The position numbers were made by a program, and so were the translations under genes. Shown here in pieces: positions 53,404 through 63,341 of a stretch of DNA of 64,000 bases; the stretch's first letter is position 1, and every line of letters starts with the position of its first letter. The stretch spans positions 1,923,945 through 1,987,944 of the forward strand of contig OZ024852.1 in assembly GCA_964017145.1 (NCBI GenBank). Direction: 5' to 3'. A model generated the notes under the pieces. The model worked only from the letters and a program-made list of their open reading frames with translations. It made no database searches and had not been told where the DNA came from. Source of the DNA: Agrocybe praecox (taxonomy: Eukaryota; Basidiomycota; Agaricomycetes; Agaricales; Agrocybaceae).

Positions 53404-55077
53404 ATGAGCGACGCCATCCAAGGGTTCAAAAATGACAAAATCCCGGTCTTTGCACGGGGAGAAGAAGAATATGAGCGCTCCGTTGCGACGCCCAACTTGC
53501 TTTATCGCTTTGCGCGCCCTGAGTTTGTGCTGCAGCCTGAGACGCCCGCACATGTGCAAACGATCATCCAGCACGCTCGGGCGCAGAGGCTCGTGCTAAC
53601 AATCAAATGCGGTGGCCACTCATATGCGGGGCACTCGACGGCGTTTGAAGGCGTATCGCTCGACCTCCGCCGAATGAACCAAACGAAACTCGACATGGAT
53701 TCGAACCCGAAGACGATAACCTTTGGTGGCGGCTGTCAGTGGGGCCACGTCTACAAGACGCTCATCAACGGTAGACACGATGGCTTCGTGATTAATGGCG
53801 GTCGTTGTCCCTTTGTTGGCGTAGGAGGCTTTCTCCTAGGCGGCGGGCTTGGGCCATTCTCGCGCAGCATAGGCATGGGCAGCGACACAATCCAGGAAAT
53901 CACAATTGTGACGGCGGACGCGGAGCTAGTCACGGTCAAGAAGACTCACAACCGCACCTCCGAGGAGGACCGTCTGTTCTGGGCGCTGTGCGGCGCCGGG
54001 GGCGGCAATTTTGGGGTTGTGGTCGAGATGAAACTTTCAGTCGAAAAACTGCGGGCACCAGAAGGCATGGTGGTTGCTGGGCGCTACCAATGGTTTGCCG
54101 GTAAGAATGAACCGGACCTGTTCGATCAGGATGAGTTTATGTCGACGATGAACAAGTTATATACCACGGAGTGGCCTGAGCACATCACGGTGGACACCAC
54201 GTGGATCTGCGACCTCCGACAGAGCTCTGGAAACGGCGTGCGGTTCCTCACATACTTCGACGGCAGTAAGGATGAGTTTGATGCCACCATCGACCAGTAC
54301 ATCAAGCAGCCAGAGCTTGCCAAACAGCTCAAGCGCCGCTCACTGCCCGAAAAATCAACCCGGTTCCTTCATGAGACGCTCGTTGCACAGTGGTCCGAAG
54401 AAACAGTCAAGGCGTTCCCGAGCAACAAAAGCTACAGTATCTACAGCTCCTTTGTCTTCCGGAATGACCCTTCCACCATGAAGAAGGTGACAGAGCTCGT
54501 CCGCGAGAAGGCAATCGCGTTTCGCAAGGCATTCCCCGGCGAGCGGGTTGAATTCTTGGCCACCTTCATTCATTCTGGTGGCAAGATGGGCGCCCCCAAG
54601 CCCGTCGATACGGCTTTTTTCTGGCGCGAGGCAATGTACCACATGTACCTGACTGTCGAGTGGGAGGATAAGTGGATGGAGCTAGATATGAGAGGTTTTC
54701 TGGGTAAGGCCAAGGGGGTTTTCAGGCAGTTATCACTCCAGGGCAATGCAGCGTTCATAAACTTCCCAGATGGCGCGCTCAGGCCAGCTGAGGTCTGGGA
54801 GCGTGCATACTGGGGTGACAACTGCGAGGAGCTCCGCCGCATCAAAGAGATTTGGGACAAGGACAACTTCTTCCAGTCGGCGCAGGGCGTTAAGCTTCCT
54901 GGTGGAACGCCAGACAGGGGCACTAATATGCCAGCTACACCTGAAAAATCGGGAGATCAGGGCAACGACGAAGAATTGACCGATTCTCTTGCCAGTAAAC
55001 AGTGGGAGACCTGGGAGATTTATGAGACGAAGGATCTCGTGGCGGACCTTGACGAGCTTGCAGATTTGGGATTCTGA
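53404..55077 (+). CDS. BBE-type FAD-linked oxidase, intronless
   Basis: FAD-dependent oxidase of the berberine-bridge/glucooligosaccharide-oxidase family, 557 aa. PCMH FAD-binding domain: the conserved KCGGHSYAGHS places His72 and GGRCPFVGVGG places Cys135, the two residues that carry bicovalent FAD in the family. The C-terminal BBE domain contains AAFINFPDGALRPAEVWERA and YWGDNCEELRRIKEIWDKDN. No N-terminal hydrophobic segment, so it is probably cytosolic, unlike most fungal members, which are secreted. A 50-residue acidic tail follows the domain (GDQGNDEELTDSLASKQWE). It is the only long gene of the window without introns, and its G+C is clearly higher than its flanks. The substrate is unknown; sugars or secondary metabolites are typical. 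Confidence 0.9.
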   Translation: MSDAIQGFKNDKIPVFARGEEEYERSVATPNLLYRFARPEFVLQPETPAHVQTIIQHARAQRLVLTIKCGGHSYAGHSTAFEGVSLDLRRMNQTKLDMDSNPKTITFGGGCQWGHVYKTLINGRHDGFVINGGRCPFVGVGGFLLGGGLGPFSRSIGMGSDTIQEITIVTADAELVTVKKTHNRTSEEDRLFWALCGAGGGNFGVVVEMKLSVEKLRAPEGMVVAGRYQWFAGKNEPDLFDQDEFMSTMNKLYTTEWPEHITVDTTWICDLRQSSGNGVRFLTYFDGSKDEFDATIDQYIKQPELAKQLKRRSLPEKSTRFLHETLVAQWSEETVKAFPSNKSYSIYSSFVFRNDPSTMKKVTELVREKAIAFRKAFPGERVEFLATFIHSGGKMGAPKPVDTAFFWREAMYHMYLTVEWEDKWMELDMRGFLGKAKGVFRQLSLQGNAAFINFPDGALRPAEVWERAYWGDNCEELRRIKEIWDKDNFFQSAQGVKLPGGTPDRGTNMPATPEKSGDQGNDEELTDSLASKQWETWEIYETKDLVADLDELADLGF

Positions 55078-55204
55078 GGTGGAAGAGGTGGAGAAATTGT
55101 CCTTGATGTAATTAAAATACTAATCATCGAATCGGTAACAAACTTGCAGTTGGACTTTGTATGTCTTTGTTCTATCGTGTTTTCTTTCATTTGAGACTAG
55201 CCGT

Positions 55205-56560
55205 TGACCCGTCACGCTTCGCACAACTTCATTCATGAAAAAATGCACTTCAAGGACTCGTTTACTCCATCTCGACTCTGGATTTCCTTGTTTTGCTAAA
55301 ACGTTCAGCGGCTTCTTTAATTCACTTCTCTGTTGCTATTGTGGCGCTGTTTCTTGTAATCCCACTGGTACTTCCTTTCTGACCGACAGCATCGAATCGA
55401 CAATCATCTACGTTGAATCATGGAAATTCGATAGGAAGGAGCTGCAGACGACCTTTGGAAACTTTCGGTTCCGACAGCAACTTTACGGTACGCGTTCTCT
55501 TAACCTTAAACTATTAAGTTAGGTTGGCGCTTACACTGACGGCGCTTATTGAAGGCTCTTTCAGACACAATGCAAAAAGATTTCTTCGACGACTATAACA
55601 AAAACTTGTTACCGGTGTCAAGACGTCTCTCAGTGCAGCAATACAAAAGCTGGCCCAACGCCCCCCTATACTTGTGCGTCATATACCTTCTTGCATTTTC
55701 TGGTGACTTATCGAATGTTATCTAGGCCTCCACTGAAATCCCGCTACTCACCATCCTGATAATCTACATCCCATTTGCTTACTTGTCGGTCCAGACGACT
55801 CTCCAGGAGTGGAAAGACTACTACAAGAGCACTATTATTTGGGAGGCTTTACTAAAGTAAGAAAATGTATTATGTAGTATTTCCGATTTATACTGACACT
55901 TGCGGCTCAGGTCATCCAAACTTCTTGAAAGCCACCTGGAGTCAAATACTACCATCACAGTTGAGACGTTGGAGGAAGAATGGGAGACATTGAACATTCT
56001 TCTTCTCCTTAAAGTCAGTGAGGCGCTCGAAACATTCGAGGGCCCGCTCTTGGAGCTTCTCAAGCTAGCAGCGCAAATCCGAGGACCCTTTCGCGCACGC
56101 AGCGTAGAGTTGGTCAAGACGCTGTTCCAGCTCAATCTCTTCTCCACCGACAAGAGGAGCAATACCACTGTCACTTCCCCGAGATCAAGGAGTAGGACAT
56201 TCCCGCCTTTTCCTTTCAAGTAACTTATTGACGCTTGTTTCAGGCTGTTCATAGAATCAATAGCTACCCTGGAAGGAGCGAAAGCAGCAGTCACTGACAT
56301 CAAGACAATCACGCTCGTCTCGGATGAATACAAGAAGCAGGATGTCGGTATCAAGACCGTTGTCAGCAAAGTTGCCACTGCCTACTCGACTGTTGGGGTG
56401 AGCCTTACAAAATGAGAGAACGATGTCCTATCAATCCTAGTGATCTTGGTTTTAGCTCGCGGATGAATGGCCAGTCATGGAAAGGATATTCACCGACGCC
56501 GTCAAGATTGACCAAGACCACTTGACCATGATGAGGGAAAAACTTAGGCTCCGCGATTAA
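55205..56560 (+). pseudogene. Decayed copy 2 of the helical-protein family
   Basis: The upstream leader (TTCATTCATGAAAAAATGCACTTC..., TTTGCTAAAACGTTCAGC) is fused directly at ...CCTTTCTG|ACCGACAGCATCGAATC to the middle of exon 2, so promoter, start, exon 1, intron 1 and half of exon 2 are missing. A second deletion removes most of exon 3 and intron 3 (ACTATAAC|AAAAACTTGTTACC). Later exons survive with altered residues (LNILLLLKVSEALETFEGPL) up to the former stop near 56558-56560. Without a start and with exon 3 broken it should not give the family protein. Confidence 0.85.
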
Positions 56561-57000
56561 TTGCGACCAGTGTTGCGAAGAATCTGCATGCGTATGCTTG
56601 CATCCGTGGACGTATCTCGCTTGGGCTCAACCTCATTTTCCCCTTCCCTTTCGGCCTGTAGTTTTATTTCATCCTTTACCTTCTTGACGAAGTAATCATT
56701 GTTATTACATCTTCCCTTTTCTACATTTACAAAACCATACCTCATCCTTACTGCATCCTATTTTCTCAGTTTGTTTATCTTCAATACATCCGTGCGTTTT
56801 TAGCGCCTGTGTTATTGCCATGTTCAGCTTCCTCGTCAATCAGACCTACTCCCCAATCATCCCTTGCCAGCTCGTATTCCTTTTTCTTGTAAGAACGGCA
56901 TTGCCTTAACGTAGCTACAATTCGAAGTCACTGATCATGAATTGATCATTAAACGGGAATGTTTGAACAAATTGGCCTGAACTTTGAAGCCAACCAGGTC
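56561..57000. other. Trailer of copy 2 and spacer
   Basis: The 3' trailer conserved with copies 1 and 3 (GTATGCTTGCATCC, TTGACGAAGTAATCATTGTT, TTTCTTGTAAGAACGGCATT) extends to about 56930. The remaining bases up to the retroelement are unassigned. Confidence 0.6.
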
Positions 57001-57116
57001 ATAGTCACCTGATGTGTATCGTAGCTTGTCTTATGATTTATCCTCTGTCGACTCAAGTCATTCGCCCTTTTCCGGCCGTTTCCAGCACAATTTTCCATCA
57101 ACCGGCAAAATTACCA

Positions 57117-58925
57117 TGTCTTACCCGAACTCTTTCGAAATTCCGGCCGATTTCGATTCTTCCCTTCTTAACCAAAGCACCTCGGCGCCACAGACTACTG
57201 TCGAAGATGAGCGCGCTGTCGTTTGGCGTTCTATTTATGCTCTAGGCAGGAATTTCGACGCTTTTGCCAAACGTCAAAATGAAGAATCCAAATCCAACCG
57301 CAGAGCTCTTCAAGCCATTGTTTCACAGGTCAACAACTTCAATGCCAACCACCAAACAGTCAACCATGATGCTTCGGCAGCTGCTGGGGCTGGTGTTCCT
57401 CGTTTCCGTGAACCCCGGATGTATGATGGTTCTGCAATAGAACTTGATCCGTTCGTACGTGAAGTCATTACTGCTCCGTATCTCCAACGACGTTCTTTGG
57501 TTAAGGACCGCGACAAATCATTGTACCTCGCTTCTTATCTCAAGGACAGCTCTCCAATATCCTGGCTTACATCCATTGAGAAGAATCAACCCACTCTTTT
57601 CGACTCGTATGACACATTTTTTAAGTGCTTTCAAGAAGTATTTCAAAGATAGTGATCGTTATGCCACTGCCCTTCATAAAATCTGTCAACTTCACCAGGA
57701 TTCTGGCTCTGCCGCCAGTTACGCCTCTCGTTTCTGTGAACTCGCTTGGATCCTCGAGCTTACAGATCAAACGAAGATACAGATGTCTTACAACGGACTC
57801 AAGGAAAACATCAAGGATGCTCTCACTATTTCCACCTCTATCAACACCGCACCCACTTCCTTTGATTATGTCAAAATTATCAATAATATCGACAACCACC
57901 TTTATCGACGTGATGTAGAGCGCTTCTTCGGTGTGTCTAATTCTGTTTACGATGATCCATTCATTTCTACAGTTCTGGACAATCAAACTCATCAAATTTC
58001 GTAACTCGGCAATGGGAGTTTTGTGGGTCAAAGTAATAATATTTTTGGAATCAGCTTTTCAAATGGAGTCGAAATACGGTATTTTCGTAAAATTCCCACG
58101 ACATTTTGGCTCCGCCAAATTTTTTGGCCATTTGAGCGAGACTTTTCGGACTTGGTTAAGATAAAAATATCACGGGCCGGATGTGTCATCTTACCGCGAC
58201 TTCTCAGCAGACGTTTCGAGCATCGACATTGCTGCTTCCGACGTTTTCCGGTGCTCACTGTCTGCCGTGTCTGCCACTGTACTAGATGGGGTGATTTTAC
58301 TCGGTTAATGGCTTTGTTTGGTTGCGCAAACCAGATATATTTCGCTTCTTCTTGGCAGGTCTTCCACCTTTAGACAGCATTTTGCGAATTTTTTGCTGAG
58401 GGAACGGCTCGATAAAATTGTGGGATATTTTGGTAGTGAACTCCTATTTATGAAAGCTATTCAAAAATGATTTTTTCGGGATTTTTTGCTCTATTTTTAG
58501 GCTCCGCCAAATATTTTGGGCCAAAATTTCTTGAAACTCAAATTGAAAAAATTCTGCTCGTGGAATTACCTCAAGTAGGGTCTATACTATATGTTTATGC
58601 AGTAATATACATTATATTTTACTTGTGGCGCTCTAATAAACTCTAATAAACTTGTCGAAAAAATTTGATGAGTTTGATTGTCCGGAACTGTATTTCACGT
58701 CAACCTTCTCCTATCCTTTCTTCTCAGTCCCCTTCTGATTTTTCAACCCATCCTTCTCATGTTGCTCCTTTTAACCCCCCTCAGTCGTATTTTCCTTCTT
58801 CTCCTTATGTTTCTTCTAATATCGATGAACCTTTTGTCCCCCTCTCTTCAATCCCTGCTCCTGAAGATGATTCTGTACCAATGGAAATTGATACCATCAA
58901 GCAGCGTCGTTCCAAAGGAGTATAG
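57117..58925 (+). pseudogene. Disrupted gag gene of a retroelement
   Basis: Begins MSYPNSFEIPADFDSSLL and carries the fungal gypsy Gag core (DGSAIELDPFVREVITAPYL, LKDSSPISWLTSIEKNQPTL). A one-base frameshift in the T-run near 57620 moves the frame; coding resumes as KYFKDSDRYATALHKICQLH and YASRFCELAWILELTDQTKI up to YDDPFIS. There a 721-bp MITE interrupts it. Beyond the MITE coding continues with SRQPSPILSSQSPSDFS to KQRRSKGV and a stop at 58925. Gag would bind and package element RNA; this copy cannot make it. Confidence 0.75.
57970..58690. mobile_element. 721-bp MITE with 30-bp TIRs and TA duplication
   Basis: The left end CAGTTCTGGACAATCAAACT (57970-57999, 30 bp) is the inverted copy of 58661-58690 with a single mismatch. 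Both ends are flanked by TA (57968-57969 and 58691-58692), the target duplication of Tc1/mariner-type elements. No transposase is encoded. Inside are two copies of a GGCTCCGCCAAAT..TTTTGG motif (about 58110 and 58500) and AT-rich sequence. Removing it together with one TA leaves the interrupted gag frame in phase, supporting the boundaries. Confidence 0.88.
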
Positions 58926-59365
58926 GATCACCTTCCTTTGATTTATTTTCGATTTATTTTTCGATTTTCCTTTGATTTACGTATACTCTCGCTTTATTTT
59001 TAATTTTATGTATGCTCCAACTCTGGTGAAAAGGCTTCGGTCTGGATCACTATCTTCTCGGAACCTTCGTGTTCAACTCTCCATCTGGATAAGGCTTCGG
59101 TCTTCATATCAGGATTTCGTCTTCATCTTTCGACTCCTCAAGCTCAAGTTTCGACTTCGGTTTACTGGATTCCTTCGGAACCAGATTTACTCGACCATCG
59201 ATTTCTGTTCCCTCGTCATGGACTGGCTTCGGTCGCTCCTACCTTTTTGTTTTGCGCACTCTCAATTTTAACCTTTTGTAATTAAAACTTTTTTACAACT
59301 TTTTTATATTGCTTTTTTGATGCTCTTCGCCTCTCTTTTATTTTTCGACTCGCTACTCTCGCCTT
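58926..59365. other. Retroelement 3' spacer, pol absent
   Basis: AT-rich stretch containing several AAGGCTTCGGTCT-like motifs (about 59032, 59092) and T-rich runs. In a complete gypsy element pol would lie before this point; no RT or integrase signature is found in any frame. Confidence 0.5.
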
Positions 59366-59379
59366 AAAAGGGGAGGTGA

Positions 59380-59530
59380 TGTGACGGTCAAGGACATAAT
59401 CATCTGTTGTCTCAGCCCATAGCTTATGTAGTGTATCGTAGCTCATTTTATCCTTTGTCGAATCAACTCATATTCTTCGTTGATCCCAAAATCTGTTCGT
59501 CATTCTCCTCGCTCAGACTTGACTGTAACA
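59380..59530 (+). repeat. Candidate 3' LTR
   Basis: Starts TGTGACGGTCAAGG directly after the purine-rich tract and ends TTGACTGTAACA, giving TG...CA termini and 151 bp. Only part of its sequence is recognisable at the 5' side of the element. Confidence 0.55.
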
Positions 59531-60499
59531 GTGAGTCGCTGGCGGCTGGTGTGCAATTAACTCAAAATTAACCCTTCTTGAAAAAGGTTAAAGTAGTTTA
59601 TATCTTTTTTTTCTTGCACAATTTCTAAGCGCCTAGGTTATTTTGTTGACTAAATCCTACATGTACATTTTGTGTACATTATTCTTGATAACGCGCTTGG
59701 AAGTTGGAACATGCGGAAAATCTATCTATACTCTATCATGCCATTTGGTTGAAATGGTCCAAGTTGGCTTACATGAGCCAGGACCCCATGAGCGAAGAGA
59801 TGGTGGGGTAGTTGGTGTCCTCAATCTGGGAATCTTCCGGTGGGAGCCCCTCCCTTGACGCCTCTGATCTCTCTCATATTTCATTTACCCTATGGTCTTG
59901 TGGTCGGTGGTCTGGTTATTCTGAGCGTTTATCGCATGCATGGTGATTTTCGGACCTCCACAATGAGTAGACCATTATCACTCGAAGCTGGGGGGCGATC
60001 ATCGATATTCATCGATAATAAGTCCTGTACATTTCCTCGTCGTTTCCTGCAAGACAGAATATGAAAGTTGGACATGGCTATTCAATTATCACAACACGCG
60101 CCTTCCGTTCATTCAGAACATGAAAGTTGGACATGTCTATTCAATTATCACAACACGCGCCTTCCGTACATTCACGAAAAACGCACTCCAAGGACTCATT
60201 TACTCCATCCCGGCTCTGGATTTCCTTGTTCTGCTAAAACGTTCAGCGGCTTCTTTTTCTGTTGATATTGTGGCGCTGTCTCTTGTAATCCCAGTGGTGC
60301 TTCCTTTCTGACAAAGCGCTTGTTAGACGCCCTGCCTCGAGGTACCACGCTGCCAAAGATCTTTTGGCGGTACTGATAGATAGAGAACTATCTGTGTCAG
60401 AGGTAAGTTGAGCTCTATAAAAGCTCACTGGTAAAACCAGTTACGAGTCTCAAAAAACATACTATTTGTTTTCAAGTGCTACGCTAGTCTCATCTCACT
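59531..60499. other. Leader of duplication unit copy 3
   Basis: From about 59826 on, the sequence follows the leader of copy 1. It includes a 59-bp tandem duplication and, just before the gene, GAGCTCTATAAAAGCTCAC (about 60411), a TATA-like element present also before copy 1 (about 46509). 59531-59825 shows no gene. Confidence 0.55.
60061..60178 (+). repeat. 59-bp tandem duplication in the copy 3 leader
   Basis: ATGAAAGTTGGACATGGCTA at 60061 recurs as ATGAAAGTTGGACATGTCTA at 60120; the two 59-bp units are nearly identical through CGCGCCTTCCGT. The same segment is single in copy 1 (about 46200-46257). Confidence 0.9.
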
Positions 60500-62262
60500 A
60501 TGGCTTTCAGAGGTCCTACTTCTCCAAGAGATGCCGTCGACATGTCCATCACCTCCCAGGCCACAAAAATTGTGGAAGGGCTTCCTGCGACAGACCTCAT
60601 CAAAGTCCTGTTGCGTCACATTGCTACCGACGTTGCTCAATTCCTTCGCAATGCCCAGTCGTGGAATCAAGTCTATAACCGATCCCGCTTGGTTTACGAC
60701 GTTATCCAAAGGCTCATGCAGCAAATTGACGACGGTGACGAGGAAGCAGATGTAATGGCATTATGGGATAGTTTCCAGCGCTATACCGCAGCCATCCCAC
60801 CTCTAGAGAGGTATGTTTGAGATTTATGTCTGTAACTGTTGCTGACTCCATTTCATTAAAAAAGGATCTTGTTGAAATTCTACTCTCACTATCGGCCAGA
60901 ACATCAACGTCAACTTCTTCCTCCCACCGACAGCATCGAATCGACAATCATCTACTTGGAACAATGGAAATTCGATAGGAAAGAGCTCCAGACGACCTTT
61001 GGAACTTTTGGTTCCGACGGCAACTTTATGGTACGCGTGCTCTTAACCTTAAGCTATTAAGCTAGGTTGGCGCTTACACTGACGGCACTTATTGAAGGCG
61101 CTTTCAGACACAATGCAAAAAGATCTCATCGACAACTATAACGTTCACCGGTTGTCAGACGATCAGCAGACACTAAGGGCATTAGTTGATGCCTTCAGGG
61201 CGTTCAAAATTGGGGACAATGACATCGTGCAAGGGTAAAGACTCTGCAACTTGCATAACATTATGTTGGGCATTTTCGCTGATTATTTCCATTAGTCGTA
61301 AACAAAAACTTGTCACTGGTGTCAAGACGTCTCTCAGTGTAGCAATACAAAAGCTGTTCCAACTCCCCAGTACACATGTGCGTTATATATCTTCTTGCAT
61401 TTTCTGGTGACTTATCGAATATTATCTAGGGCTCCACTGAAATCATGCTACTCACCATCCTGCTAATCTACATCCCATTTGCTTACCTGTCGGTCCAGAC
61501 GACTCCTCAGGAATGGAAAGACTACTATAAGAGCACCATTATTTGGGAAGCTTTACTAAAGTGAGGAAATGTATCATATAGTATTTCCGATTTATACTGA
61601 TACTTGTGGCTCAGGTCGTCCAAACTTCTTGAAAGCCACCTGGAACCAAATACTACCGTCACAGTTCAGACGTTGGAGGAAGAATGGGAGACATTGAAAA
61701 TTCTTCTCCTTAAACTCACTGAGGTGGACGTCAACACAGTCGAGGAAGTCTTGGAGCTTCTCAAGTTAGCAGCACACATCCGAGGACCCCTTCGGGCACG
61801 CAGCGTAGAGTTGGTCAAGATGCTGTTCCAGCTCAATCTCTTCTCCATCGACAAGAAGAACAATGTCACTCGTCACCGCCCCGAGCTCAAGAAGTAGGTC
61901 ATTCCCGCCTTTTCCTTTCAAGTAACTTATTGACGCTTGTTCCAGTCTGTTCATAGAATCGATAGCTACCCTGGAAGGAGCGAAAGCAGCAGTCACTGAC
62001 ATCAAGACAATCACGCTCGTCTCCGATGAATACAAGAGGCAGGATGTCGGTATCAAGGCCGTTGTCGGCAAAATTGGCACTGCCTATTCGACTGTTGGGG
62101 TGAGTCTTACAAAATGAGAAAATGATGAGCTATCAATTCTAATGATCTTGGTTTTAGCTCGCGGATGAATGGTCAGCCAAGGAAACCTTGTTCGCCGAAG
62201 CCGTCAAGACTGACGAAGACCACTTGACCATGATGAGGAAAAGACTTAGTCTCGGTGATTAG
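60500..62262 (+). CDS. Uncharacterised helical protein, family copy 3
   Basis: Same eight-exon structure as the gene at 46596, predicted 454 aa. It begins MAFRGPTSPRDAVDMSITSQ, that is, copy 1 with an in-frame 24-nt insertion after the second codon. Exons 1-3 with introns are nearly identical to copy 1; later exons differ by scattered substitutions (for example QEWKDYYK for KDWRDYYK, KIGTAYS for KVATAYS). The hydrophobic segment ITLLTILLIYIPFAYLSV is kept except for one residue (IMLLTILL). The stop is at 62260-62262. All splice sites are intact, so this copy is probably functional. No known domain was recognised. Confidence 0.75.
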
Positions 62263-62545
62263 TTGCGACTAGTGTTGCGACGAATTTGTATGTGTATGCT
62301 TGTATCCATGGACGCATCTCGCTTGGGCTCGACCTCATTTTCCCCTTCACTTTCGGCCTGTGGTTTCATTTCCTGCTTTACCTTCTTGACGAAGCAATCA
62401 TCCCTATTACATTTTCCTTTTTTTACATTTACCAAACCATACCTCAGCCTTACTGCATCCTATTTTCTCAGCTTGTTTCTACTCCCCAACGATCCCTTGG
62501 CTCTTATTCCTTTTTCTTGTAACAACGGCATTGCTTTAACGTACT

Positions 62546-63341
62546 CTGTGTATTGCCGCAGAGGCCCCTAAGCACTTCGTTTTTTTTGTTTTTTTGTTTT
62601 TGTTTTTTTGGCTTGCAGTGAGTTTCCGATGATAAATTGCTAATGAACGCGCGGTTGCCCTAAATACGATCATGACTTGACGGAGTATACCAATTCACTG
62701 TCTGACATGGACGGTAGTAAAATTGGCCCGATTTCTAGGGTCTCGCAAAGTAATGTCGCCGCAGAGTCGCATGCACTGGTATCGGCAAATGCCGCAGAGT
62801 CAGACTCTTTTCATAACTCGTTACTCCCAGCGTTTAATACCGCCCGTGCTCAGCGATTTACAGACCACGAATCAAGATATCGCTATTTGAACTCCAAGCT
62901 AGTGTCGATCATCGATAACAAAAGCTGTACATTGCCTCGTTGTATCCTGCAAGAAAGAACCTCAAACCTGACGTGACTATTCACTATTATCACACACGCG
63001 TGTCGTTCTGAGCCATTCACATCAAAGACACTGATGATGTGCTGGAGGGACCCAAAACATTCACTTGATCTCGATTTCCTTGCCCCACTACTAGGAGAGC
63101 CGTATTGCCTTGAGACCGTGCTTGGTGCTTCGAGGACCGGGCCTGCTACCTTAATCCATTCATCCTTTATCTCAATCCTCCTTGACGCACTTGACTAGTG
63201 CTAGAATCCCTTCGGTGACTGTGGTAGAGGACTTGCCACGACAGCGCTGGCTCGTAATCATCGAACTCGCTCTTTCCATTGAGCCGTTTAGTTTTCTAAC
63301 CTTCACTTCCGCATATTCGGGAACCTGCGTCTCCAAAAGTT
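62546..63341. other. Spacer and leader before copy 4
   Basis: A T-rich homopolymer tract lies at 62579-62612. From about 62905 the sequence resembles the leader of the other copies (ATCATCGATAACAAAAGCTG, TTGTATCCTGCAAGA, TTATCACACACGCG). The open frame 62677-62976 overlaps that leader and is not supported as a gene. Confidence 0.45.

Larger units (their letters stand above)
57000..59530 (+). mobile_element. Gag-only LTR retroelement relic (Ty3/gypsy-like)
   Basis: A gag reading frame, a 3' spacer, a purine tract AAAAGGGGAGGTGA (59366-59379) and an LTR candidate 59380-59530 (TGTGACGG...TGTAACA) lie in retroelement order. The 5' side holds part of the same LTR: TGTGTATCGTAGCT and TTATCCTCTGTCGACTCAA at 57014-57055 match 59431-59470 with deletions. 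No reverse transcriptase, integrase or protease frame is present, so the element is non-autonomous and decayed. It contains an inserted MITE (57970-58690). Confidence 0.7.
59826..62545 (+). repeat. Segmental duplication unit, copy 3
   Basis: Alignable with 45943-48605 over leader, gene, introns and trailer. The trailer beyond about 62480 is shared with copy 2 (CTTATTCCTTTTTCTTGTAA and ACGGCATTG) rather than copy 1. Confidence 0.85.

Noticed and set aside
54570..54923. Antisense open frames inside the FAD-oxidase gene
   Set aside because: GC-rich intronless coding DNA often leaves long open antisense frames; no conserved motif or start context.
57621..58031. Antisense open frame across gag and MITE end
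   Set aside because: It runs opposite to clearly coding gag sequence and crosses the MITE boundary.
60061..60178. CRISPR-like repeat array
   Set aside because: Only two adjacent copies of a 59-bp unit without spacers, in a fungal genome; a simple tandem duplication.
62677..62976. Open frame of 99 codons before copy 4
   Set aside because: It overlaps the leader sequence conserved with the other units in different frames, so it is non-coding there.
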